From: Diplocloster hominis
GTDB taxonomy: Bacteria; Bacillota; Clostridia; Lachnospirales; Lachnospiraceae
Direction of reading: 5' to 3'
Assembly: GCF_032380655.1 (NCBI RefSeq)
Contig: NZ_JAWDIY010000007.1
Coordinates: forward strand, 124,001 to 188,000
DNA: 64,000 bases
Position 1 is the first letter of the stretch, and each line of letters starts with the position of its first letter. Below the pieces are notes generated by a model, which did not search any database, was not told where the DNA came from, and saw only the letters and a list, made by a program, of their open reading frames with translations. The translations under genes were made by a program, and so were the position numbers. This document shows positions 51,897-60,777 of the stretch, in pieces.

Positions 51897-53714
51897 TCAG
51901 GCTTCGGGCTGGAATAAAGCTTCAAATTCATCGCGGTTGATTTTTTCCTTTTCTAACAGGAGATCGGCACAGCGGTGCAGCACTTCTTCGTGCTCTTTGA
52001 TGATTGCTTTGGCTTTCGCGTAGCACTCATCGATGATTCGTTTTACTTCATTGTCTATCTTCTGGGCTACGGACTCCCCGTAGGCTCTGGTGTGTGCCAG
52101 ATCCCGGCCGATGAATACTTCGTCTTCATCATTGTCGTAGCTGATCAGGCCTACAGCCTCTGACATGCCGTACTTGGTGACCATAGATTTGGCGATTCCG
52201 GTGGCCTGCTTGATATCCTGTGAGGCTCCGGTGGTGATATCGTCAAAGATCAGTTCCTCTGCCACCCGGCCGCCCAGATCTACGATAATATCCTGGAGCA
52301 TGCGGCCCTTTGTGTTGAACATCTCGTCGCTTTCCGGCAGGGGCATGGTGTAGCCGGCGGCACCCATTCCGGTGGGAATGATGGATACGGTGTAGACCGG
52401 GCCCACATCGGGCAGTACGTGGAACAGGATCGCATGGCCGGCTTCATGGTAGGCGGTAATGCGTTTTTCTTTTTCTGTGATTACCCGGCTTTTTTTCTCC
52501 GCTCCGATTCCGACTTTGACAAACGCACGGCGGATGTCCTGCTGGATAATGTAATCCCGCTCTTCCCGGGCCGCGAAGATGGCCGCCTCGTTTAAGAGGT
52601 TTTCCAGATCGGCCCCGGTGAATCCGGCGGTGGTCTGGGCTATCTGTTTTAAATCGATATCATCGCCCAGGGGTTTGCCCTTGGCGTGTACTTTCAGTAT
52701 TTCTTCCCGGCCTTTTACATCAGGCCGACCGACTCCCACCTTACGGTCGAAGCGGCCGGGGCGTAAGATCGCGGGGTCCAGTATATCCACACGGTTGGTG
52801 GCGGACATTACGATGATTCCCTCGTTGACGCCGAAACCATCCATCTCTACCAGAAGCTGGTTTAAGGTCTGCTCTCTCTCGTCGTGGCCGCCGCCCATAC
52901 CGGTACCACGGCGCCTGGCTACCGCGTCTATTTCATCGATGAAAATAATACAGGGGGCATTCTTCTTGGCTTCCTCGAACAGATCGCGGACACGGGACGC
53001 GCCCACGCCAACGAACATCTCCACAAAATCCGAACCGGAGATGCTGAAAAACGGAACCCCCGCTTCCCCTGCCACCGCCTTAGCCAGCAGAGTCTTACCG
53101 GTTCCGGGCGGGCCTACCAGCAGAACTCCCTTGGGAATCCTGGCACCTACCTGTATATATTTTTTCGGAGCTTTCAGGAAGTCCACGATCTCCTTTAACT
53201 CCTCTTTTTCTTCATCCAGACCGGCTACGTTCTTAAACGTTACCCGCACAGTGGAGTCATTGGCCATCTTGGCGCGGCTCTTGCCGAAGTTCATCATCTT
53301 CGTTCCGCCGCCTCCGCCTGCCTGCCGGTTCATCATCATAAACAGGAAAATGACCAGCCCTGCGGTTACCAGGATCGGCAGCCCGATGGTTAAAAATTTA
53401 TTATCCCTGGCCACGTCTGTAAGAATCGGGTCGATTCCGTTGTCCCGAAGAAGCACTTCCGTCTCGTTCACATCTGATACGAACAGAGTCTTTACTTCGT
53501 TGGAATCCAGATACAGTTCCACCTTACCGGTAGGGACTTCCTGATTCTGCTGGATTCTGGCGTTCGTAACCTTGCCTTCCTTCAGGTCCGTGACCATCTG
53601 CTTATAGGTGTAGTCATCCGTACTGCGCATATTCTGGTTCAGCATCATGAATACGAACAGCACTGCCACAAGGATCAGCAGATAGAATCCCATCCCCTTT
53701 GATTGCTTATTCAA
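51897..53714 (-). CDS. ftsH: ATP-dependent zinc metalloprotease FtsH
   Basis: A 605-aa membrane AAA+ protease. TM helices are at about 9-25 and 110-127. Walker A is GPPGTGKT (201-208), Walker B is CIIFIDEID, the second region of homology is present, and the zinc site is HEAGH (about 425). It degrades membrane and regulatory proteins. Translation starts at TTG (53712-53714) with AAGGAGATTTGACA upstream. No ATG fits. Last gene of the tilS-hpt-ftsH run. Confidence 0.97.
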   Translation of the reverse strand: MNKQSKGMGFYLLILVAVLFVFMMLNQNMRSTDDYTYKQMVTDLKEGKVTNARIQQNQEVPTGKVELYLDSNEVKTLFVSDVNETEVLLRDNGIDPILTDVARDNKFLTIGLPILVTAGLVIFLFMMMNRQAGGGGGTKMMNFGKSRAKMANDSTVRVTFKNVAGLDEEKEELKEIVDFLKAPKKYIQVGARIPKGVLLVGPPGTGKTLLAKAVAGEAGVPFFSISGSDFVEMFVGVGASRVRDLFEEAKKNAPCIIFIDEIDAVARRRGTGMGGGHDEREQTLNQLLVEMDGFGVNEGIIVMSATNRVDILDPAILRPGRFDRKVGVGRPDVKGREEILKVHAKGKPLGDDIDLKQIAQTTAGFTGADLENLLNEAAIFAAREERDYIIQQDIRRAFVKVGIGAEKKSRVITEKEKRITAYHEAGHAILFHVLPDVGPVYTVSIIPTGMGAAGYTMPLPESDEMFNTKGRMLQDIIVDLGGRVAEELIFDDITTGASQDIKQATGIAKSMVTKYGMSEAVGLISYDNDEDEVFIGRDLAHTRAYGESVAQKIDNEVKRIIDECYAKAKAIIKEHEEVLHRCADLLLEKEKINRDEFEALFQPEA

Positions 53715-53729
53715 ATGTCAAATCTCCTT

Positions 53730-54251
53730 TCACTGCTCAATTACTCCGATATAGGGGAGATTTCTATATTTCTGAGCGTAGTCCAGGCCGTAGCCCACCA
53801 CAAATTTATCTGGAATATTGAATCCGACATAATCCACCTTCACATCCACTACTCTGCGCTCCGGCTTATCCAGAAGGGTACAGAGCCTTAAGCTCGCCGG
53901 GTTGCGCTTCTTAAGGATCTCCATCAGATAGTGAAGAGTCCGTCCGGAATCAATAATATCTTCTACAATTATCACATGCTTGCCTTCCAGCAGTTCATCC
54001 AGATCTTTCACGATCTTCACAACACCGCTGGAGCTGGTATCGTCTCCGTAGCTGGAGACATCCATAAAGTCCAGAGATACGGGCACGGTGATCCTCTTGG
54101 CCAACTCGCACATAAAGAATACGCCGCCCTTCAAAATACAGATCAGGTGAACGTCCTTACCTTCATAGTCCCTGCTGATCTGCATACCGATTTCTTTGAT
54201 CTTGTCATCAACTTCCTGCTCCGTCAATAACACGCTTATTTTATCCGCCAT
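53730..54251 (-). CDS. hpt: Hypoxanthine phosphoribosyltransferase
   Basis: A 173-aa purine salvage enzyme. The PRPP-binding motif is VIIVEDIIDSGRTL, preceded by LICILKGGVFF, with VGYGLDYAQKYRNLPYIG at the C-terminus. Converts hypoxanthine/guanine to IMP/GMP. One nucleotide separates it from tilS upstream, and it lies 15 nt before ftsH, the conserved Firmicutes order. Confidence 0.97.
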   Translation of the reverse strand: MADKISVLLTEQEVDDKIKEIGMQISRDYEGKDVHLICILKGGVFFMCELAKRITVPVSLDFMDVSSYGDDTSSSGVVKIVKDLDELLEGKHVIIVEDIIDSGRTLHYLMEILKKRNPASLRLCTLLDKPERRVVDVKVDYVGFNIPDKFVVGYGLDYAQKYRNLPYIGVIEQ

Positions 54252-54252
54252 C

Positions 54253-55728
54253 TCAATTCTCCTTTTCTACCTGTACTTCTAAGATTCTTTTTGTATCTTT
54301 GGTGATCTTATACCACTCGCTGATACGATATCCGATAATCCATATGATATGATCCGCATCCGCCAGAAGCGGGATGCTGTCCCTATTCTCCCTGGGGATC
54401 TTCCGGTCGATAAAATAGGATTTCAGTTTCTGGTGATCCCCCCCCGAATTGACAATCATGTAATCTCCCGTCTGCCTGGTCCGGATCCGGACACCATTTT
54501 TTATTTTATCATAATCAAACCATTTCGTATAGTTCTTTTCCGGAAAAGCTTCGGAATTCTCGCATTTCCTGACCTTAAACAGGAAGCGGTAACCCGGTAA
54601 TTTTAAAATTCCACGCTCCTCCGGATCAACCGCCACTCCGCCCGGAACCCGATAATCAAATGCCGCCGGCACCGCGCCTCGCATCTGAACGCGTTCCCTG
54701 CTATCAGAATGGTCGAATTGGGGTTCTGTAAGCGGCATGATCCGGACCAGATCGATGTGATCATAACCACGCCGTCCGATGATCCCGTAAGGCAGATGTA
54801 CTTCCTTCCCCACCCCCGCTCCTGTAAGCTGATCCAGCATCTCAATATGCCTGGCAGTGATGTCCTTCATCTGTCCAGCCAGCAGCTCCGCTGCACGGCG
54901 CAGCAGGAGGCGGCGGATCACAGGTTTTTCCGCAGACATGGCTGAGACATCCAGCCTCACGGTCCTATCCGCACAGTCCTTATGATCCTGTATCGCAGCA
55001 CAGGTTTTAAAACGCTCGCCGGCATAGGACTCCAGAAACTCCTGGGCTTCCCTTATCTGACCGGCAGCCTTTACGATATGCTCTACTGCCTTTGTATTGA
55101 TTTCACGTGCAGCATAAGGCAGTATATTCAGGCGGACCTTGTTCCGTACATACTCCTCCGTAAGGTTGGTCGCATCTGTGCGGTAGGCGATTCCACGCTC
55201 TGACAGATACTGCTCGATCTCCTGTCTGGAAACGCACAGCAGAGGACGGATGATCTTCCCTCTTACCGCCGGGATTCCGGCCATTCCCTTAAGTCCGCTT
55301 CCCCGGAACAGATTTAACAGCACAGTCTCCGCGTCATCATCCATATGGTGTGCCACTGCTATTTTATTCGCTTTATACTCCCGGCATGCCTCTTCAAATG
55401 CCTGATAGCGGAGTTCCCTTCCGGCTTCCTCCACGGACTGCTTTTTTTCCCTGGCGATTTCAGCCACACGGTAACAGTATTTCCGAAAAGGGATATCATA
55501 TTCCTGACAGAGCTGTTGTACATACCGCGCATCCTCCTCGGAATCCGCGCCCCGGATACCGTGCTCCACATGTACCGCCACCAGTGTCAGCGGAATCTCC
55601 CTGCGAATTTCCATCAGCGTAAAAAGCAGGCATACGGAGTCCGCTCCTCCAGATACGCCTACAATTACCCTGTCATTGGCCTTCAGCATGTCATTTTCCG
55701 TGATATATTTCCATATTTTGTGTATCAT
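54253..55728 (-). CDS. tilS: tRNA(Ile)-lysidine synthase
   Basis: A 491-aa N-type ATP pyrophosphatase. PP-loop VGVSGGADSVCLL near the N-terminus. HVEHGIRGADSEEDA is typical. Middle substrate-binding and C-terminal TilS domains (FKVRKCENSEAFPEKNYTKWFDYDKIKNG region) are present. Converts C34 of tRNA-Ile(CAU) to lysidine so that AUA is read as Ile. Essential. Between spoIIE and hpt in the classic order. Confidence 0.96.
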   Translation of the reverse strand: MIHKIWKYITENDMLKANDRVIVGVSGGADSVCLLFTLMEIRREIPLTLVAVHVEHGIRGADSEEDARYVQQLCQEYDIPFRKYCYRVAEIAREKKQSVEEAGRELRYQAFEEACREYKANKIAVAHHMDDDAETVLLNLFRGSGLKGMAGIPAVRGKIIRPLLCVSRQEIEQYLSERGIAYRTDATNLTEEYVRNKVRLNILPYAAREINTKAVEHIVKAAGQIREAQEFLESYAGERFKTCAAIQDHKDCADRTVRLDVSAMSAEKPVIRRLLLRRAAELLAGQMKDITARHIEMLDQLTGAGVGKEVHLPYGIIGRRGYDHIDLVRIMPLTEPQFDHSDSRERVQMRGAVPAAFDYRVPGGVAVDPEERGILKLPGYRFLFKVRKCENSEAFPEKNYTKWFDYDKIKNGVRIRTRQTGDYMIVNSGGDHQKLKSYFIDRKIPRENRDSIPLLADADHIIWIIGYRISEWYKITKDTKRILEVQVEKEN

Positions 55729-55809
55729 GTCCCGAAGCTCCTTCTCATCCTTTAAATATATAGAGTTCCGGCAGAAAATGCAAGCTGGCTTTTCCTTTTT
55801 CCCTCCTCT

Positions 55810-57654
55810 TTATTTTTTCCAGATTCCGATAGCCAGAACCGTCATATCGTCTCTGGCCTTATTGTCATTATATTCTTTTGCACGCTCCAGAATGCGCCTG
55901 GACAGCTCTTTTGGATTATTTGTATCCGCTTCCATAATAATCTCCCGGATCAGCGTATCCTGCTCCTCGATGGGCAGAGCGTCCAGCACGCCGTCAGTGA
56001 CCATAATGACAAAGTCACCGTCATACAGTTTTTTATTCGTCGAATCAAAATCCAGCTGATGGAAAACACCCATGGGAAGACTGGTGGAGGTGATGGCCTC
56101 CACCCAGTGGTCCCGTTTAATAAAGGTTGTGGAGGCTCCGACCTTCAGGAACTCACACACCCCGCTATATAAGTCAAATGCGCTGATATCGACCGTGGAG
56201 AAGGTCTGTGCATCGGTCCGTATGACCAGCGCAGAATTAATTAATTTAATGGCTGTCTCTTTGCAAAACCCAGCCTCCAGGAACTGCTCCAGCAGTTCGA
56301 TCACCTGCTCACTCTCCTGGCAGGCGGGGATACCCGATCCCATACCGTCGGACAGACTGACCACCAGCTGTCCGTTCTCTGTTTGAGTAAATGCGAAATT
56401 ATCTCCGGAGATCTTTTCGTCTTCTCTGGTAGACCTGGCCACCCCGTACAGCACTTTGAAATTTGTATCCTCCACAAACTGAGTCGTCCCATATTCCTGC
56501 CCTACGAAATTCCGGCTGTCCCTGGCCGGCACCATGGGCTTCTTTATCACTTTGGATAGCGCATTTGCGATCTCTTTGGTCGAGATACATTTTCCCCGCT
56601 GTTCTTTCATGGTCAGGTACACCTCCTGCCGTTTTTCCCTGTTCTCCAGCATGGAGACGGAAGAAACCGACACTCTCATACTTCTTAACTTTTTTCGGAT
56701 CATATCCTCTAAGTCTTCATTCTGCTGTTCCCCCTCCTTCATATCGTCCGCGACCGTGACCATGATCTGGGCCACCTCGCTTAGCTGCGCCGCTACGGCC
56801 TCTCTGTTTTCCATCAATTTATTATTCCAGAGCAGGTTCTGCCTGGCTCTCTTAAAAATATCCACGGTCTCTTTCAGGAACCGCTTGCTGTGGATACAAC
56901 GGTGGGAAAACTGCTGCTCTATGCCCGGGCTTAGGCGTTCCCCATTTTGTTCGATATCCGTAAAGATCTCGTATGTAAGCTTGTACGTATCCAGAAAATC
57001 ATTTTTCCAGCATTTCTGCTTCCGCTCGCAGTTCTGGCAGATCCGGTCCGCGATCTCATCAAACATCCGTCCCACGTCCTGCTCCGATAAAGTCTCCTGG
57101 TAGCTGGGCATCTGGGAAACCGTGCTGGCCAGATTCTGAAAGGACTCTGCCAGGCCCTTCATCTTCTCCCGCACCGGATTATACTCTTCCACGTTCTCTT
57201 CTTTCTTCCGAAAGGAAAAATATAAAAACTTGCCGATCATAATATCAAAGATAACCGTCAGTGAGAATACAAGGACTCCCTCGCAAATGCCCCGAATCAG
57301 GTCGCCAACCGGCCGTACCATCAATAAATAATCGGTAAACTCCATTGCAGCGATCCCGGCTCCGGCGAAAAAACCCACTGCCCACTTTCCGACCCGTTCT
57401 CCTCCATTTTCCAGAAGGTTGGTCAATACCACGACGATCACCATACAAAGTCCATACTTTGCCACCTGCAGCAGCGTCCCCTGGGTAGCAATTCCAATCA
57501 GTACCGCCGGAAAAATCAGGGCCCGGTACGCGTTCTCCAGATATACCGCCGAGAACCAGGCCAGTCCCACTGGGAAATACCCCATCACCGCCAATCCTCC
57601 CGCACCAAATCCTGCCACCTGCAAAGCCAATTTCCTCCAAGATACTTTTTTCAT
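55810..57654 (-). CDS. spoIIE: Stage II sporulation protein E (PP2C phosphatase)
   Basis: A 614-aa protein. N-terminal membrane segments about 1-180 (fewer than in Bacillus) and a central Cys-containing region (ICQNCERKQKCW) lead to the C-terminal PP2C domain. Catalytic metal residues are in GDNFAF, SDGMGSG, MVTDGVLD and ARDDMTVLAI. It dephosphorylates SpoIIAA to free sigma-F in the forespore. ATG 57654 follows GGGAGG; an ATG at 57798 with AGAGGTG is an alternative. A Spo0A-type promoter lies about 310 nt upstream. Confidence 0.93.
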   Translation of the reverse strand: MKKVSWRKLALQVAGFGAGGLAVMGYFPVGLAWFSAVYLENAYRALIFPAVLIGIATQGTLLQVAKYGLCMVIVVVLTNLLENGGERVGKWAVGFFAGAGIAAMEFTDYLLMVRPVGDLIRGICEGVLVFSLTVIFDIMIGKFLYFSFRKKEENVEEYNPVREKMKGLAESFQNLASTVSQMPSYQETLSEQDVGRMFDEIADRICQNCERKQKCWKNDFLDTYKLTYEIFTDIEQNGERLSPGIEQQFSHRCIHSKRFLKETVDIFKRARQNLLWNNKLMENREAVAAQLSEVAQIMVTVADDMKEGEQQNEDLEDMIRKKLRSMRVSVSSVSMLENREKRQEVYLTMKEQRGKCISTKEIANALSKVIKKPMVPARDSRNFVGQEYGTTQFVEDTNFKVLYGVARSTREDEKISGDNFAFTQTENGQLVVSLSDGMGSGIPACQESEQVIELLEQFLEAGFCKETAIKLINSALVIRTDAQTFSTVDISAFDLYSGVCEFLKVGASTTFIKRDHWVEAITSTSLPMGVFHQLDFDSTNKKLYDGDFVIMVTDGVLDALPIEEQDTLIREIIMEADTNNPKELSRRILERAKEYNDNKARDDMTVLAIGIWKK

Positions 57655-57965
57655 GACGATCAGCCTCCCCTTTCCATGTTTCATACGATAACTCTTTCTT
57701 ACGATATGCTGGTTCTTACAATATGCTGTTTTTTGAGTCATGCTCACCCACGTCCCATCCCCGGGCCGCAGCCGGCATCTATATGTAGTTGTCCGCATTT
57801 CCACACCTCTTTGTACCGCTTTCCCGTGTCGTGTACGCTATGCGTTGTGCTCTTCTTTCCTGGCACCATTTGTTCCGTGCGATACGTGCGCTGTGTCATG
57901 CGCCTGTTGGATCAGCGGCAGATGTACACCGTCATCCCTCCGGCGTTATGCGCTGATACTGCGGT

Positions 57966-57998
57966 ATTATAGAGGCTCCCATCTGAAATCTTTGTCAA
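57966..57998 (-). promoter_or_regulatory. spoIIE promoter with 21-nt spacer and Spo0A-box-like sites
   Basis: On the minus strand TTGACA (57998-57993) and TATAAT (57971-57966) are separated by 21 nt, far from the usual 17. Bacillus spoIIE and spoIIG promoters, activated by Spo0A with sigma-A, show this same long spacing. Spo0A-box-like TGTCTAA and TTTGACA lie at or just upstream of the -35. Confidence 0.7.
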
Positions 57999-58173
57999 AC
58001 GGAAGACCGATTTTCAAAAACTTTTAGACAAATATTTTCGGTTTTGCCTGACAAAGTCGGATGGAGGGACCTCATTCTTTTTAGGAAATTAAATTAAAAC
58101 GACGCATAATCGCCCGTATATGCCTCGGGGAAAACCTTTGAACATCGGATTTCCCGGAGGCATATGCGGGCGA
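57988..58173. other. Two hairpins between divIC and spoIIE
   Basis: CTTTGTCA (57990-57997) pairs with TGACAAAG (58049-58056), with inner ACCGA/TCGGT. TCGCCCGTATATGCCTC (58110-58126) pairs with GAGGCATATGCGGGCGA (58157-58173) with one mismatch. They may terminate the yab-divIC transcript before the spoIIE promoter. No gene is supported between 57655 and 58480. Confidence 0.5.
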
Positions 58174-58480
58174 TAAAGCATCGCTTACGCTTACTTTTAT
58201 TTCTAAGATAAATATGATAATTGTTCGATTCCTCAATCTATCGTGTCAATTCACAATGAACACGCACGTATTCCGTCACTGCCTAATTATGTTCCTTTTC
58301 AGGTATGCTTATACTTCCCATAGAAATCGAAATCCGCAAAATAAAAAGCCCTTCTCAATCCACATAATTGTTGATTTCGAACGGCTTGTGAAACAAAAAT
58401 ATAATGTTGTTAAAATATGGAAAAACTCCTCTGCTGAAAACCTATCAGGAACATTGGTCGTTCCAGCAGCTGCAAGCATG

Positions 58481-58789
58481 CTATTTGCTGTCTTCCGGCT
58501 TGAAGATAATCTCGTCATCATAGACGAGCCCAAGCTTGTCCTTAGCTACCTCTTCGATATACTTTTTGGTATTCACGTATTTCTTCAAGTCTTCAATCTC
58601 TTTTGTCCTTTGCTTTTCTTCATCTATCTGTGCGTTGAGCTGATCGGCACGTTCCTGGTATGTTCCGCTTTTCGCACGCAGGTTCATACTGTTCGCATTG
58701 ACCACTACCACGAGTGCCAAAACGACTACCGCGACGATTCTCATTCCGATTTTGTTTTGATTTCTTCTTTTCTTTCTTCTCCTGGCCAT
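58481..58789 (-). CDS. divIC: Septum formation initiator DivIC/FtsB
   Basis: A 102-aa bitopic protein. Short basic N-terminus (MARRRKKRRNQNK), one TM helix (about 17-35), an external coiled coil (YQERADQLNAQIDEEKQR), and the ELGLVYDDE-like FtsB end (KDKLGLVYDDEIIF). Part of the divisome. Follows yabQ in the conserved order. Confidence 0.92.
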   Translation of the reverse strand: MARRRKKRRNQNKIGMRIVAVVVLALVVVVNANSMNLRAKSGTYQERADQLNAQIDEEKQRTKEIEDLKKYVNTKKYIEEVAKDKLGLVYDDEIIFKPEDSK

Positions 58790-58818
58790 ATGTATACCTC
58801 GCTGTCTGAAAACCCTGA

Positions 58819-59307
58819 TTAATGTCTGCGTATTACTATTTTAACTTCTTTGCCCAGTTTTTTCAATCGTTTCCCAAAAAACTTTCTAAGTTTTTTCAGA
58901 CGTTTTCCGACATGTTTTACCGGCTTGGCCGCCGTTCTTCCCATCCAGCGGAATGGACGCAGAATCAGGCCTATGATTTTTAGTATGGTGCGGACGATAA
59001 AGTTTAACGCGGCTGAGATGTATTTCACGAAGAATGGGCTGATGCTTATGTTGTAGAGGAGCATTCCCAGCACAATGGCAGCTATGGAGAATCCCCGGAT
59101 GATTCCGTCGTTTTCCGTATAGAGCATCTTAAAAATCAGCAGCCCGCTCATGACCCAGAAGCACAGGTCCTCAAAAGCAGTAAAGATTACTCCGTGTTTC
59201 ACCACCCGCCGAAAGATCCTCAGCACATCATAAATGAATACGATAAAAACTCCCGACAGGACGCAGTTTAAGAAAAAACGGGTTTCCCGCATGATATCCT
59301 GACTCAT
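58819..59307 (-). CDS. yabQ: Spore cortex biosynthesis protein YabQ
   Basis: A 162-aa protein with about four TM helices in the first 110 residues (FLNCVLSGVFIVFIYDVLRIF; FWVMSGLLIFKMLYTEND). A very basic Lys/Arg C-terminal tail follows. Matches YabQ, needed for spore cortex formation. The ATG at 59307 overlaps the usual yabP end by proximity (8 nt), giving a sporulation operon. Confidence 0.9.
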   Translation of the reverse strand: MSQDIMRETRFFLNCVLSGVFIVFIYDVLRIFRRVVKHGVIFTAFEDLCFWVMSGLLIFKMLYTENDGIIRGFSIAAIVLGMLLYNISISPFFVKYISAALNFIVRTILKIIGLILRPFRWMGRTAAKPVKHVGKRLKKLRKFFGKRLKKLGKEVKIVIRRH

Positions 59308-59314
59308 AGGCCGC

Positions 59315-59599
59315 CTACTTGAACAGTCTTCCGAGCAGGGATTCACCCTTATTTGCATAACCACTGACGTCGGAATAGGTCAGGCTGTCGATCTGCCCCT
59401 CGATATCGACCTCCCCTTTTTCCAGTGTCAGTCTGTTCACGTGCAGATCGTTTCCCTTAATCATCAGCATACCCTGGTCTGTCTCTAACAAAATTTCCTT
59501 AATATCAAAGGACAGCACGTCCGAAACACCACTAATCGTTCCCGATTTGCGGTTGTTTAAGATTACTTTGTGAGCTCTTTGCGTCTGTCTTTCTTCCAC
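59315..59599 (-). CDS. yabP: Sporulation protein YabP
   Basis: A 94-aa YabP/YqfC-family protein. KVILNNRKSGTISGVSDVLSFDIKEILLET and GNDLHVNRLTLEKGEVDIEGQI are the family core. GTG start at 59597-59599 with GGGGGTCC upstream; the open frame continues further but without family similarity. It works with YabQ in spore cortex assembly in the mother cell. Confidence 0.92.
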   Translation of the reverse strand: MEERQTQRAHKVILNNRKSGTISGVSDVLSFDIKEILLETDQGMLMIKGNDLHVNRLTLEKGEVDIEGQIDSLTYSDVSGYANKGESLLGRLFK

Positions 59600-59724
59600 G
59601 ATAGGACCCCCTTTTATTAAGATAAGAATTTCACTCGCGTAGCTTTCCGCCTGTGACGGGCCGCGCAAGCGGCATATTCGTCTTTCGTAAATTCTATGAA
59701 AGGGGACGTCCATTTATAACCTGA

Positions 59725-59964
59725 TTATAAATATTTAAACAACTCAGCGGCCTCGTCCTTCTTAACCGTTTCCTGCACATCCAGAACTTCTATCTTCACA
59801 TTCCTGGTTCCGAACTGGATCTCAATAATATCTCCAGCCTTGATGTCTACACTGGCCTTTGCCACTTTCCCGTTCACACTGACCCTGCCCGCGTCACAGG
59901 CTTCATTGGCCACGGTTCTGCGTTTGATCAGTCTGGATACCTTCAGATATTTATCTAATCTCAT
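59725..59964 (-). CDS. rqcP: S4-domain ribosome quality control protein RqcP (YabO)
   Basis: A 79-aa S4 RNA-binding protein (MRLDKYLKVSRLIKRRTVAN...GRVSVNGKVAK). RqcP stabilises the peptidyl-tRNA in RqcH-mediated C-terminal tailing on stalled 50S subunits. Normally directly follows hup/mazG; here a 2.2-kb insertion separates them. Confidence 0.93.
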   Translation of the reverse strand: MRLDKYLKVSRLIKRRTVANEACDAGRVSVNGKVAKASVDIKAGDIIEIQFGTRNVKIEVLDVQETVKKDEAAELFKYL

Positions 59965-60103
59965 ATTGTCTTCTCCTGTCTGCTTCCTGTTTTTTAACCC
60001 GTACTACTTTTATACCATATCATATACCATACCACATTATATCCCGATCCATCAACTCCTGGCAAGGCACTCTTCCTGCAGCCAAGCTCATCCTAAGGTT
60101 TAT

Positions 60104-60379
60104 TCAGACAGTTACCGCCAGGATTTCCATATCACCGTCCAGTAGATAGGTTCCTTCTCCCGATTCCAGGAATAAACTGTCCCCTTTCTTTAACGGATAT
60201 TCCTGTCCTTCCGACAGGAGTAAGCCCTTCCCTTCGATACACATGAGTGCGCAAAAAGAATCCGGCGATAAGTTTCCACATAATTTCCCCTGAACCTGAT
60301 ATTTATCCAATACCTGACGTCCTCTTTTATTCAGGTACTCCTCCAGGGGTAACCCGGTATAAGGCCCCCCTCCGGACAC
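60104..60379 (-). pseudogene. C-terminal remnant of mannose-6-phosphate isomerase
   Basis: 91 aa resembling the terminal cupin of Firmicutes ManA (FCALMCIEGKGLLLSEG...YPLKKGDSLFLESGEGTYLL). The catalytic metal-binding N-terminal domain is missing. A TGA lies in frame immediately before the GTG that opens this frame. Probably a decayed gene carried into the hup-rqcP interval. It might still be a small standalone cupin. Confidence 0.65.
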
Positions 60380-60407
60380 GGTTCATTCCGTGGCGGAAAA
60401 ATGCGTA

Positions 60408-60755
60408 CTACACGATGTTCTCACCCAATAAAATTTTGGGCATTGTGGTTAGGCAGCGGTTCCACCTTTTATAAAATTGCTCTAATCCAAGTTTTGAAAC
60501 ACGGGCATGAGTTTCTTCGTCCTCAAGTGTCCAGTGCAAAATATATGTGACTTTACCTACCCATTTTGTCAAGCGAATGGGTGGTTTTCCTTCCCTGACA
60601 GCGTTGAAACTCTCTTGCCGGTGTGTTCGTTTGATATACTTCACATCGATTACTCCGGGTTGCGAAAGATAGAACTCGGCAACCTCTTTCATTAAAGTTT
60701 CAATTTCCTCTTGTTTATCAATTTTTGCTTCATAAATGCAAATTTCATTAAACAT
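60408..60755 (-). CDS. ABM-domain (antibiotic biosynthesis monooxygenase-like) protein
   Basis: A 115-aa alpha-beta barrel-type protein starting MFNEICIYEAKIDKQEEIETLMKEVAEFYLSQPGVIDVKYIKR, typical of ABM/dimeric ferredoxin-like folds. Most family members are heme-degrading or quinone-type monooxygenases or dimerisation modules; substrate unknown. 22 nt downstream of the glycosyltransferase, so co-transcribed. Confidence 0.6.
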   Translation of the reverse strand: MFNEICIYEAKIDKQEEIETLMKEVAEFYLSQPGVIDVKYIKRTHRQESFNAVREGKPPIRLTKWVGKVTYILHWTLEDEETHARVSKLGLEQFYKRWNRCLTTMPKILLGENIV

Positions 60756-60777
60756 CCCAATCCCCCCCTTTTTATAG

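Noticed and set aside
58214..58822. 202-aa plus-strand frame opposite divIC
   Set aside because: Antisense shadow over the divIC gene. Cys/Phe-rich composition without motif or RBS.
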